From Chrysochromulina parva (taxonomy: Eukaryota > Haptophyta > Prymnesiales > Chrysochromulinaceae), in the NCBI GenBank assembly GCA_002887195.1, contig PJAB01000420.1, positions 1 through 27,252 of the forward strand: a DNA stretch of 27,252 nucleotides, in the 5' to 3' direction. Positions 7,746 through 15,519 of the stretch are shown one piece after another. The notes beneath the pieces were generated by a model. It was not told the DNA's origin. It saw only the letters and a program-made list of their open reading frames with translations, and did no database searches. The position numbers and the translations under genes are program-made. Numbering within the stretch: the stretch's first letter is position 1; every line of letters starts with the position of its first letter.

Positions 7746-9143
7746 TTAGCGCCGCTGAGCTTCTTCAACTTCGGCGGCGGCTTCTTCTGCTGCTCGTGAT
7801 GACAGGTGCTTCAATCGGCGCACACGCCGTCCGCGCCCTCCTCCTCTCTTGCCGCCACTCGCGTGCCTCACCGTGTCGCCCCGGTCCGCGTCCGCGTCCG
7901 CGACGCTCGCTGCGGCGCTCGCCGCCGCGGCGCCCTCAACCTGCCACTGCGCCGCAAACTGTCTTGTGGCGAGCTCGTGAAGCCGAAAGTCATCGGGGGC
8001 GTTCTCGCGCACGGCCTCGGCACAGCCACGGCGCGCGTGGGCATCGGCCTCGCAAAACTCGCGCGCGCTGAGCACGCGCGCGTTCCGATGCTGCTGGCGG
8101 TCCCATGGGCCGTGCACTGGGCGCGGCGCGGTGCGCGTGTACGCCAGCGTTGAGAGCAGCAGCCCAGAGCGCACAAGCAGGAGAGCGAGCGCGTCGTCAA
8201 ACCGCTCGAGCGGCGCGAGGACGTCGACGCAGCGCGCGAGCCATCCAGTCAGCGTGGCCCACTTCGCGGCGCTAAGGCGCCGTGGCGTGCCTGGCGCTGC
8301 CTTGGCAGCGAGGTCGTCAGCCCACTCGGACGCACGCCCGTCAGCGCCGTGCAGCAGGTAGCGCGACTGCATATTCGGGGGCACCCAGTCGGTGAAGTTT
8401 TGGCCCCAGCGCGCATCGCCGGTGCGTTGCCGCGGCCGCGCCGCCCAGTCGTAAAACGAACTGTACCACGAAAAGGGCTCGCGCACGCGCACCATGACGA
8501 CGACGCGGCACACACGTGCAAAGGAACCTGCGCGTAGCGTCGCCAGGTCAGACCAAAAGGAGCCCGCGACCATGTGCGCCTCGGCGCACAGCCGCCGCTG
8601 TGGCGGTGGCTCTGCATTCAGCTCTGCGGTCAGCTCGGCGAGGCTGGTGTGGTTGAAGCCGACACGCGAGGTCCATGTGCGCCCCATGTCGTAGCCGATG
8701 TATTCGCAGCTGCCGCGCCGGGCATTGAGACGCAGCATCGAGCGTACCGTCGTGCCGGCGTTTTTAGGCACGTGGCGATCGAGGACAAGCCCGCAAGAGC
8801 TGCTCGCAGGACCATCAGACGGCATGAAACTTGTCCTTGCACCAAGCCCTGCACGGCCGACAAAGTGCCGGTGTGGTTGGCAACGAAGGGGGTGGTTGTG
8901 CAAGGGTTGTGCAGGGTGGTTGCAGCATGCAACGGAGCCGGAAGAGGGGGAAAGGGGGGGGGAAAGGGGCTGGAAAGGGGAGATGCAGTTTAAAACCAGG
9001 GCTGGTTCTTCTTGTCGTGGCCAGACTAGGAGTTGAGAAAGGGCATCTGGAACGGAGTTCTGTGCACTGCAAATGTCGAGTTGCTTGCGACCGAGCGCTG
9101 GTTGTGGGGTTGTTGAGCAGTCACGCATAGTACGCTGAGCCAT
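7746..9143 (-). CDS. PAPS-dependent sulfotransferase (carbohydrate sulfotransferase-like)
   Basis: Sulfotransferases of this fold move sulfate from PAPS to sugar or protein acceptors, usually as Golgi membrane proteins. Two PAPS-binding motifs are visible. The 5'-phosphosulfate loop is DRHVPKNAGTTVRSM (residues about 122-136), and the 3'-phosphate motif is VVVMVRVREPFSWYSSFYDW (about 214-233; family pattern R-x-P-x-R/S-x-x-S-x-Y). The residues between and after, including the tryptophan-rich FTDWVPPNMQSRYLLHG, fit the Sulfotransfer_2-type families. The ATG is at 9143, but residues 1-105 are Pro/His/Cys-rich and the coding strand there is a long pyrimidine tract, so an unrecognised intron is possible. 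MPSDGP at residue 107 is an alternative start. No clear signal anchor is seen, which also suggests a missing 5' exon. The C-terminus is basic, then a Glu/Ala-rich helix. The stop (7746) is 15 bp from the next possible ATG of the PAPS-transporter-like gene, a strong functional partner. Confidence 0.75.
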   Translation of the reverse strand: MAQRTMRDCSTTPQPALGRKQLDICSAQNSVPDALSQLLVWPRQEEPALVLNCISPFQPLSPPLSPSSGSVACCNHPAQPLHNHPLRCQPHRHFVGRAGLGARTSFMPSDGPASSSCGLVLDRHVPKNAGTTVRSMLRLNARRGSCEYIGYDMGRTWTSRVGFNHTSLAELTAELNAEPPPQRRLCAEAHMVAGSFWSDLATLRAGSFARVCRVVVMVRVREPFSWYSSFYDWAARPRQRTGDARWGQNFTDWVPPNMQSRYLLHGADGRASEWADDLAAKAAPGTPRRLSAAKWATLTGWLARCVDVLAPLERFDDALALLLVRSGLLLSTLAYTRTAPRPVHGPWDRQQHRNARVLSAREFCEADAHARRGCAEAVRENAPDDFRLHELATRQFAAQWQVEGAAAASAAASVADADADRGDTVRHASGGKRGGGRGRRVRRLKHLSSRAAEEAAAEVEEAQRR

Positions 9144-9202
9144 CGTTTATGGGGGGGCGATAGTACGCTGAGCCTGGTTCAGGTCATTTATGGGGGGGCG
9201 AT
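9127..9202. repeat. Interleaved direct repeats in the 44-bp gap between two minus-strand genes
   Basis: atagtacgctgagcc occurs at 9127-9141 and 9160-9174. tttatgggggggcgat occurs at 9146-9161 and 9187-9202. The arrangement is an imperfect tandem duplication that contains the sulfotransferase ATG and the stop of the upstream ORF. Confidence 0.85.
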
Positions 9203-9748
9203 CGCCACAGCGATGAGCCGGCTGGGCAGCAGCGGGTTCGTCGCCGCTGCTGGAAGCGCCAGAATCGGTGGATCTAGACGCTGAGGCAAATCGTGTGTAT
9301 TAATGGCGCGCTGCCGTCGAACGTACATGGCCGCCAGCTGATTATTCGTGGCCCGGATCGAGCGTCCGCCTCCGCCTGATGATCGCCACTCTGTGCCGCG
9401 CATTATGTAGTTGTGCCAATGTAGAACCCCGTTGTAATCGTTGCAGTCAGGGAGGTGCAACGCCCAGCGTGGAAGGATGAACGGCTTGAAGTACATTCCA
9501 TGCCTTGTGTGAGGCGCTACCGGGATTATGTAGTGGCCGTCGAGGGCGCCACGCTCGAGCAGCATCCTATTGAGTGCCGCCCACCCCGCCATCGCGTTCG
9601 GGTTGATGTCATAGGGCCCTTCGTATCCTGACAAGGCAGTGGGTCGATGGACGTTCAGAAGTATGCAATCAGGGTACCTAACTTCGTTCAGAAGTATGCA
9701 ATCAGGGTACCTAACTTCGAGAGTGCGCTCCTGTGCCACCTCCGTCAC
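9188..9748 (-). CDS. Unrecognised protein segment; likely 3' part of the gene starting at 10416
   Basis: A 186-codon frame whose only upstream start is a GTG at 9748, so it probably has no start of its own. It is open back to about 9841 and overlaps the end of the preceding ORF in another frame. A frameshift or small intron between about 9745 and 9841 would join them. The protein has a duplicated 11-residue unit (EVRYPDCILLN twice), then a plausible globular stretch with many aromatic residues (YIIPVAPHTRHGMYFKPFIL, LHLPDCNDYNGVLHWHNYIM). Its tail is basic and then Pro/Leu/Ala-rich. I recognise no family. Base composition is less GC-rich than in the neighbouring genes. The stop (TAA, 9188-9190) is 44 bp before the sulfotransferase ATG. 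Confidence 0.4.
   Translation of the reverse strand: MTEVAQERTLEVRYPDCILLNEVRYPDCILLNVHRPTALSGYEGPYDINPNAMAGWAALNRMLLERGALDGHYIIPVAPHTRHGMYFKPFILPRWALHLPDCNDYNGVLHWHNYIMRGTEWRSSGGGGRSIRATNNQLAAMYVRRQRAINTHDLPQRLDPPILALPAAATNPLLPSRLIAVAIAPP
9653..9718. repeat. Perfect 33-bp tandem duplication
   Basis: The 33-base unit gttcagaagtatgcaatcag + ggtacctaacttc is present at 9653-9685 and again, identical, at 9686-9718. On the minus strand it adds 11 residues in frame. Identical copies mean a recent event. Confidence 0.95.
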
Positions 9749-10416
9749 GGTGTCACGGCACGGAAGGCCTTGAAGTAGTCCTTCTTCTCCATCGCAACCT
9801 CCTCGCCCCTTCGGCAGATGATAGATCGTTCTCCAGAGTACTCAGTACTGATGAGGAATGGTGTGCCACTCACGGCAAATCTGTCTTGCATAAGGCGAAG
9901 GCATTGAACCAATGCCCCTTCCACGGATGCCATCATAGGAGGCTCACAAATCAAGAGTTTGGACGCGTCAAAATCGTTGAACTCGACTTTGAACCCCGGC
10001 ATCGTGCTGTGGACGTCGCCGCACTGCTTTGCGCAGAGCCCAAGTGACTTCGCGTACTTCTCGACCTCTACGTGGATCGTCGAGAAGACTTCGACCTCGC
10101 TCGCAGCTTCCGACATGAAGTCGTCGCAGACAGCGTAATCGGCGAGCGCTGCGAACTCCTCGGGACGTCGGGAGCGCGTCGTACTGGGCGGGGCAGCATC
10201 AGCCGCCCTGGGCGGGGCAGCATCGGCCGCCGCTTGCCCCTCGTCTACCATGGCTGAGGGAGCAGCCACTTCTGCTTCCGCGGGCTGTTGGAAGACTAGA
10301 TGTTTGCTCGTCAGGGGAAGTCTCAGGTCTTCACGTAAACGTTGGCTCATGATGGTGCTTCCGTTCTCACTCACTCTCTCACTCACTCCATTCGCCGACG
10401 TGAATAACATTTCCAT
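9745..10416 (-). CDS. Unrecognised protein, 223 aa
   Basis: The ATG is at 10416. A second ATG at 10350 (MSQRLREDLRLPLTSKHLVF) is also plausible, because the region between is a gagtgagtgag-type microsatellite. Residues about 50-85 are an Ala/Pro linker with a repeated AADAAPP unit. Residues about 90-220 look globular: EVEVFSTIHVEVEKYAKSLG, a Cys pair in LCAKQCGDVH, FKVEFNDFDASKLLICEPPM, and LVQCLRLMQDRFAVSGTPFL. I know no family for it. The TGA at 9745-9747 lies in the overlap with the next frame, so the protein may continue into the 9748-9188 segment through a frameshift or intron. The lower GC of 9190-10440 sets the pair apart from its neighbours. Confidence 0.5.
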   Translation of the reverse strand: MEMLFTSANGVSERVSENGSTIMSQRLREDLRLPLTSKHLVFQQPAEAEVAAPSAMVDEGQAAADAAPPRAADAAPPSTTRSRRPEEFAALADYAVCDDFMSEAASEVEVFSTIHVEVEKYAKSLGLCAKQCGDVHSTMPGFKVEFNDFDASKLLICEPPMMASVEGALVQCLRLMQDRFAVSGTPFLISTEYSGERSIICRRGEEVAMEKKDYFKAFRAVTP

Positions 10417-10482
10417 ATCCGGAAAGTTCTAAAAGTCCACCGATTCGTGCCGAAGACAAGTTGCACCCCGCGGGGTAGGCAC

Positions 10483-11484
10483 ATGGAGTACCTCGACGCG
10501 CGCTACCGTGGCCTGTCGCCCGGGCAGACCTTCGTGGCCAACGCGGAGATGCGTGGTCGCGCGCCCACGGTTCAGCCGGCGGGCAGGCGTCCTCCGGTCT
10601 CGCACCACTTTGAGATCGGCTCCATGGTGCCAGAGGCGATGGGCTTCTTGCCGTCACTGCCCGAGGTCGATTTTGGACGCGGCTGGCAAGGCCATGGCCG
10701 CCTGGAGCTTCCGCTCGCGGACGTGGTGCCACAGGCGCAGGCCCTCAACTTCCGCGGCCAGCAGCGGCCCGGCACACGCCCCGCCTTTGGCAACCCGTTT
10801 GAGGTGAGCCCTAGCCAGCGCTCGGTCGCAAGTTCAACGTACGCAACGCAGGCGCCCGAGAGCCAGCGCACGTACCTGTCGGTGAGTACGCAGCGCGCCT
10901 CGCGCGAGACGACGCCGCGCTCGGACCCTGGGCGCGCTTCGCCAGCGCAGGCGCAGTTCGGCGGCACACCGCCGCCCTCGCAGCGCCCAAGAGGATCATA
11001 CTCGACGACCTCGCGCGACGTGGGCGCCGCGGTGGGCCAGCCTCCGGGCCTGCGCAGCCACTACGACAACCAGGCACTGCCGCAGCCGACCTCCGATGGC
11101 TTCAAGTCGGCGGTAGGCGGCGTGGTGCCCGGCTACGGTGGCCATGTGCCCAACGCGCCTACGCACTGTGGCACGAGCCACGTGGGTGGCGTGACCGCGG
11201 CGCACTTCGAGCAGCGCGGGCACGGCGAGCGCGTGACGCGAATGGCGCAGCAGTCCCCGTCCGAGGTCGCGGGCAGTATCGCCACCCACGTGGCTGCCTC
11301 CTCGATCCCGGGCTACAAGGGCCACCTGCCCGGCAGAGACGTTGGGGCTTTTGGCTCGTCCGACTGGCGCGGCGTGCCCATGTACGGGGCGAGCACGTCG
11401 CCTATCAGCTCGAATGAGCACTACGCGAAGCACCGCCCCTTTTACGCGGGCTCGCCGACGCGCATGCCCGACCTCGGGGCATGA
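10483..11484 (+). CDS. Probable ciliary microtubule-associated protein (CIMIP2/FAM166-like)
   Basis: The frame opens at a GTG (10447), but the first ATG is at 10483 (MEYLDARYRGLSPGQTF), giving 333 residues. The chain is Gly/Pro/Ser/His-rich and lacks long hydrophobic segments. The motif P-G-Y-x-G-H-x-P appears twice about 60 residues apart: PGYGGHVPNAP (from about 216) and PGYKGHLPGRD (from about 276). Similar PGYxGxxP motifs occur in small proteins inside ciliary doublet microtubules (CIMIP2/FAM166, DUF2475). That suggests an axonemal role in a flagellated cell; the family call is from motif memory only. The ends are ordered (MVPEAMGFLPSLPEVDFGRG; YAKHRPFYAGSPTRMPDLGA) and the middle (about 100-200) is a Ser/Thr/Gln/Arg-rich disordered segment. 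It is divergent from the ORF at 10416, sharing a 66-bp spacer. Confidence 0.6.
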   Translation: MEYLDARYRGLSPGQTFVANAEMRGRAPTVQPAGRRPPVSHHFEIGSMVPEAMGFLPSLPEVDFGRGWQGHGRLELPLADVVPQAQALNFRGQQRPGTRPAFGNPFEVSPSQRSVASSTYATQAPESQRTYLSVSTQRASRETTPRSDPGRASPAQAQFGGTPPPSQRPRGSYSTTSRDVGAAVGQPPGLRSHYDNQALPQPTSDGFKSAVGGVVPGYGGHVPNAPTHCGTSHVGGVTAAHFEQRGHGERVTRMAQQSPSEVAGSIATHVAASSIPGYKGHLPGRDVGAFGSSDWRGVPMYGASTSPISSNEHYAKHRPFYAGSPTRMPDLGA

Positions 11485-11878
11485 GGATGAGCGCGTGAGT
11501 CGTGGGCTCCAAGGGCTCCAATGGCTCAATGGCTCAATGTGCCCTCAAGCTCCTCGCGGCGAAGCCTTCGAGGTCGCGGGTGGCGGCGGCACGAGAGGCG
11601 GCCGGTGCGGCTGCCCCTAGCCATGCCCCTGGTTCGTCGTCGCCGACCAGTCGCCGACGCGCCAGCTCAGCAGCTGCTGGCCATCGTCGCCGGTGCGACG
11701 CTCGCCGGAGCGTTGCGCCGAAGGGCCTCACGGGCACGCCGCAAAACGCCGACACCCGCGCCCTTCGTCAAACCCGAAATTTAACAAAACGCCATGAAAA
11801 ATCTTCCCAGAAAAGGCAATTCTCCCAAACCGCTTCTCAGAAAGGGAGGTCTCTCCCAAGTTGGCCTCTCCCTTGCCC
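11485..11878. other. Intergenic, CIMIP2-like gene to kinase gene
   Basis: No supported gene. It holds a short tandem repeat near 11510-11540 (gggctcca twice, then ggctcaat twice). A less GC-rich, pyrimidine-rich stretch (about 11770-11878, with repeated ctcccaa) directly precedes the kinase ATG and probably carries its 5' UTR or promoter. Confidence 0.45.
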
Positions 11879-13792
11879 ATGGGCTTCTTCACGACAAAGC
11901 AGCAGGCGCCCGAGCAGCAAAAGTCGCGCTATGGCCGCTTCGCCCTGCGCATCACAGTGCGCACATCACAACCCCTGCAGCCTGCTCCAGCCGCGCCGGC
12001 ACAGAGCTCAATGGGCTCGGCCGCTCCAAGCAAGGCCAATTCTATCAGCACGTCCTTGAGCCGCAACATGCCCGTGGACTCTCCTGCCGTGCTTCAGCGC
12101 ACGCGTTTCGTGGCAAGCTCGCGCAAGCTGGGCTTGGGCGCGTACGGCGCGGTGCTGGCCGGCACCGACCTCTGCACGGGTGAGCAGGTGGCTATCAAGA
12201 TCATCCCGGATGGCCGCATGAAGCCTTCCAATCTGGAGCGCGAGGTCGCCATGCTGCGCCGGCTGAGCGATACTCGCCACCCGGGACTGTGCCACTTCCA
12301 CGCGCACATCCGGCCCGAGGAGGCCAAGGCGGGCGAGATCAAGGTCGAAGACAGCTCGACGACGCCGCTCACGAATCCGCTCCATCATTACCACTTTCTA
12401 GTCATGGAGGCGTGCCGCGGCGGCGAGCTCTTCGAGTTCGTGATCAAGAAGAACGGGCTGGCCGAGGCCGTGTCGGCGCCTCTCTTTGCGCAGCTAGTCG
12501 ATGCGGTGCGCACGGCGCACTCGCTTGGGATCGCGCACCGCGACCTGAAGCTCGAGAACGTGCTGCTCTGCGGGCATGAAGGCGAGCCCGAGGCCATGCA
12601 GCTCAAGGTCGTCGACTGGGGCCTCGCACACCAGCATGCGATCTCGGCCGATGGGCTCGTGCTGCCAGAGCTACTTCACTCACGCTGTGGAAGCCGATCG
12701 TACATGGCGCCCGAGGTGACCAACAAGCAGTTCCCGATGGTGCGCGGGACCGGGTATGATGGTTTCCTTGCGGACACGTGGTCGCTCGGCGTCTGCCTCT
12801 TCGCCATTCACTTGGGCTTCTTCCCCTTCGAGCACGCCGACGCCGAGGTTGACTGGCGTGCGCGTCGTGTCGTCGAAGCACAGGGGCGGGGGGAGTCGAC
12901 GATGCGTACGATCTTCTCCTTCTACCCGCACAAGCCGCTCGAGGACGCCTTCTCTGCGTCGCTGCTGCAGCTGCTCGATCGGCTACTCGTCTTTGACCCC
13001 TCACGCCGGGCCACCATTGCAGAGGCCGCCGCACATCCGTGGCTCGCGTGCCACATGCACGCGCCCCCGCCGCCCTGGGCCCCCTTCATCCCCACAAGGC
13101 TCCCCCCCTCCCCCTCCCCCTGGGCCCCCTTCATCCCCACAAGGCTCCCGCCCTCGGCACGGGCCCCCGGACTGTTGGAGCCCAAGACGGCGTCGCACAC
13201 AAGCACGGGCTCGGCAGCCATGTGCTCCGTCTCCTACTCCGCCTCGCGCGATGGCACCACCTCATCGAGCTCCACGAGCGCCATCTCGAGCATCGCGGTG
13301 CGGCTCGAGCGGCAGGACTCGACGAGCACAGCCTACTCTGTGGGCTCGAGCGTCGGATCGAGCGTTGTGCACTCGGTCGCGCGACTCCACGCCCTAGAGG
13401 CAGCCCAAGCTGCGCGAGAGACCCTCTGGCTGCCAGGCCCTCTCCCAGGCCCCGAGGACTCCGACGCTAGCGGGGGGATGCGCTACGCAGTCGCGGGCGG
13501 TGCCCGGCGCCATCGGTCAGAGGAGCGCGCGGGCCTACTGCACGGGGACAGGCCCGCGGGGGCATCTGGACCCACTGCAGGCCTGCGGGGGCACGTGGAT
13601 CCACTGCAGGCCCGTGGGGGGACGTGGATCCACTGCGGGGGCGGCGCAGAGGAGCACGGGGACACACCGCGGAGGCACGTGGACCCACTCTCCTCGCCGC
13701 GCGGCTGGAATGTGACGCCCGAGCAGCGGAGCACGCTCGAGGCTTTCTTCGAGAAAGTGGACCTCACATCTTGTACCATGATTGCCCTATGA
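11879..13792 (+). CDS. Serine/threonine protein kinase with long disordered C-terminal tail
   Basis: The frame is open from a TTG at 11861; the first ATG is 11879 (MGFFTTKQQAPEQQ), giving 637 residues. The kinase domain spans about 80-390: Gly-loop GLGAYG (about 86-91), VAIKI with the ATP Lys near 107, catalytic loop HRDLKLEN (220-227), metal motif DWG instead of DFG (246-248), MAPEV (about 276-280) preceded by CGSRSY, DTWSLGVCLFAI (from 299) and HPWL near 386. The layout resembles the CAMK/SNF1 group. DWG is rare there but is known in CK2. An insert of about 30 residues follows the alphaC/beta4 region (RPEEAKAGEIKVEDSSTT). The tail is Pro/Ser-rich with two repeat blocks, then ends in a possible helix (TPEQRSTLEAFFEKVDL). 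Core catalytic residues are present, so activity is likely. Substrate and upstream regulator cannot be told. Confidence 0.88.
   Translation: MGFFTTKQQAPEQQKSRYGRFALRITVRTSQPLQPAPAAPAQSSMGSAAPSKANSISTSLSRNMPVDSPAVLQRTRFVASSRKLGLGAYGAVLAGTDLCTGEQVAIKIIPDGRMKPSNLEREVAMLRRLSDTRHPGLCHFHAHIRPEEAKAGEIKVEDSSTTPLTNPLHHYHFLVMEACRGGELFEFVIKKNGLAEAVSAPLFAQLVDAVRTAHSLGIAHRDLKLENVLLCGHEGEPEAMQLKVVDWGLAHQHAISADGLVLPELLHSRCGSRSYMAPEVTNKQFPMVRGTGYDGFLADTWSLGVCLFAIHLGFFPFEHADAEVDWRARRVVEAQGRGESTMRTIFSFYPHKPLEDAFSASLLQLLDRLLVFDPSRRATIAEAAAHPWLACHMHAPPPPWAPFIPTRLPPSPSPWAPFIPTRLPPSARAPGLLEPKTASHTSTGSAAMCSVSYSASRDGTTSSSSTSAISSIAVRLERQDSTSTAYSVGSSVGSSVVHSVARLHALEAAQAARETLWLPGPLPGPEDSDASGGMRYAVAGGARRHRSEERAGLLHGDRPAGASGPTAGLRGHVDPLQARGGTWIHCGGGAEEHGDTPRRHVDPLSSPRGWNVTPEQRSTLEAFFEKVDLTSCTMIAL
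13076..13152 (+). repeat. 45-bp-period repeat in the kinase tail
   Basis: tgggcccccttcatccccac followed by aaggctccc occurs from 13076 and again from 13121. It encodes WAPFIPTRLPPS twice, 15 residues apart, just after the kinase domain. Confidence 0.9.
13568..13694 (+). repeat. 29-bp minisatellite in the kinase tail, read in three frames
   Basis: The core ggatccactgcagg or its variant starts at 13568, 13597 and 13626, with a more distant copy near 13681. The period of 29 is not a multiple of three, so successive copies encode different peptides (GPTAG, VDPLQ, WIHCG). Confidence 0.85.
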
Positions 13793-14109
13793 GTCTTTAC
13801 TCTTGACGGTTGTATATAAAGGAGTTAAGAGTTACTAGCCGTAGCGGTAACGGAACGGTCGCGGCGCGGCGGGAGCATGCACGGCAAAATCCTTCGGCAT
13901 GCTTGGCGTCGCGCAACCATACAGGAGCGTCGAGACGTACCGGACCCCCGCGCGATCGCGATTGATATTAGATTTACAACGCCGCGCGAAACTTTACAGG
14001 GTTTCCTTTCGTGTGTACGTCCTACGTCGATCACCTCGATGGTCAGCAGTCGTAAGGGCCCACCTTTCTAACCATGTATTACCAACTCAAAAAGGATCAC
14101 GAGCTTCGC
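13793..14109. other. Tail-to-tail intergenic region, kinase (+) and OTU (-)
   Basis: 317 bp with no supported gene. tgtatataaagg at about 13810-13821 is A/T-rich and close behind the kinase stop, so it could serve in 3'-end formation. The rest is mixed composition. Confidence 0.4.
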
Positions 14110-15003
14110 CTATTTGGGCACGACAGCATTGTAGTGCGCACCGAGCCCAAAATAGTGTCGGTGGAAGGCGAGCAGGATCGGGCTCTCATCGTCGTACTCC
14201 TCGCCAGCGGTGAGCGCGGGCGCATCGGCCGAGTAGACGGTCACCTTGCGCTTGCGCGCATGCGCGAGCGCCGCGATCTCCAGCTGGCCTCCCCACTCAC
14301 TCGAGTGCTCTACCGTCTCGCAGTAGGCACCGAAGTCGGTGCAGCCCTCCTCGAGGTAGGGCTCGAAGTCGTGCGGATGCTTGCGCATGTACGCGGCGAT
14401 GTCCGCACGGCACTGAGTAAAGTCGATGGGCTCGCCGCCGGCCTGTAACTGGTGCGCGAGCGAGCGGTACAAGCAGTGGCCGTCGGCAGCGATGTCGTGC
14501 ACCGCCAGCCCAAGAGGCGAGAGGATCGCCTCGAGCTTGCCGAGCTCAACGTCGCGCTCGGATGGCCCCGCGCCGGCGTGATGGTCGGAGATGCGCTTCT
14601 CACGTGCGCGTTCCTCCTCCTCCGCCTTCTCCTTCTTCGACTTCTTCTTACCGGACTTGCCGCCGCCAGACACGCCCATGCCGGCCATGCCTGCCTGGAT
14701 GGCCGCAGTGCCGTCGGCGCCCTCCGCCGTGGCAAGCTCCTGGGCATGCCGCACGCTCATCTCAGCGAGCGCTTTCTCGAGCTCCTCGTCGGCCTTCTGC
14801 TTCGCCTCCCGGTCGCCCTTGGGAATGCTTCGCACCTTGGCCTTTGCTTCGGTGCGGATCTGCTGCTCCTCCTGGCGGTGCCGCTTGAGGATGGCCTTGG
14901 AATCGGAGGACTGAGCAGCGTCCTTGTCCTTCGCCTTCGGCTTGCCCTCGTCGTCGCTGCTGCTAAAGTCGAAGAGGCTCATATCTGGACCATCGTCGCC
15001 CAT
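14110..15003 (-). CDS. OTUD6B: OTU-domain deubiquitinase, OTUD6-like
   Basis: Cysteine protease of the OTU family that cleaves ubiquitin chains. The ATG is at 15003, giving 297 residues, close to the usual length of OTUD6 proteins. Residues 1-25 are acidic (FDFSSSDDEG). About 38-150 is a Lys/Glu/Arg-rich helical, probably coiled-coil region, as in OTUD6 (RHRQEEQQIRTEAK; KSGKKKSKKEKAEEEERARE). The OTU domain runs from about 155 to the end: AADGHCLYRSLAHQL with catalytic Asp174 and Cys177, then EWGGQLEIAALAHA, and the C-terminal LGAHYNAVVPK with His290 and Asn292 at the catalytic positions. All key residues are present. OTUD6B-type enzymes have been linked to translation and proteasome assembly in animals; I infer only the enzyme class here. 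The symbol is a nearest-family label, not a proven orthologue. Confidence 0.88.
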   Translation of the reverse strand: MGDDGPDMSLFDFSSSDDEGKPKAKDKDAAQSSDSKAILKRHRQEEQQIRTEAKAKVRSIPKGDREAKQKADEELEKALAEMSVRHAQELATAEGADGTAAIQAGMAGMGVSGGGKSGKKKSKKEKAEEEERAREKRISDHHAGAGPSERDVELGKLEAILSPLGLAVHDIAADGHCLYRSLAHQLQAGGEPIDFTQCRADIAAYMRKHPHDFEPYLEEGCTDFGAYCETVEHSSEWGGQLEIAALAHARKRKVTVYSADAPALTAGEEYDDESPILLAFHRHYFGLGAHYNAVVPK

Positions 15004-15140
15004 CGTCGCAGAGAGACGTGTGAATGAAAATCATCGGCTGTGAATGGGCTGTTGAAGGGGACTCAGGTGTTCCTCCATTAGAATAGATGTCCTGACTCTG
15101 CCTGGGGAGCCATAAAACGTCCTACGAGGTGTGAATTTGT

Positions 15141-15160
15141 GACTTGACTTGACTTGACTT
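15141..15160. repeat. (GACTT)4 microsatellite
   Basis: gacttgacttgacttgactt, four perfect 5-bp units. Confidence 0.95.
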
Positions 15161-15480
15161 GTGGTCGGCGAGTTGTGATTGCGAGCAGCGCTGGTCACGG
15201 GGTAGGCCACGTCATGTCGGAGCCTGCAACTCTGCCCAGCGACGCAACCTGCGGCGATAGCAGGACAAACCAACACACGTGCACAGCCGCCGGATCGAGG
15301 GCGTCTACGCAGAGGTGTGCTTTCGCTTCGATGCTCGCCGCACACCGCGCTCCTTCGCTTCCGATCCCTGGATTCGAGCTGGATGAAGAGAAACTTCCAC
15401 TGCTGCCTTCCGAATTAGCGAGCCGATGATTTGAGCCTGGATTTTCATCACGTCGGACAGCTCTCTGGTTGCCAGGCCCG

Positions 15481-15519
15481 CACGCGCCGCACGCGCCGCA
15501 CGCGCCGCACGCGCCGCAC
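15481..15519. repeat. 9-bp tandem repeat, four copies
   Basis: cacgcgccg at 15481, 15490, 15499 and 15508, followed by a partial unit. Confidence 0.95.

Noticed and set aside
9188..10416. Viral or transposon insertion
   Set aside because: The lower GC and orphan ORFs are suggestive, but no transposase, integrase, terminal repeats or target duplication can be seen.
11502..12059. 185-codon plus-strand frame between the CIMIP2-like gene and the kinase gene
   Set aside because: It overlaps the kinase N-terminus in another frame and has an Arg/Ser/Pro-rich translation typical of a GC-rich shadow frame.
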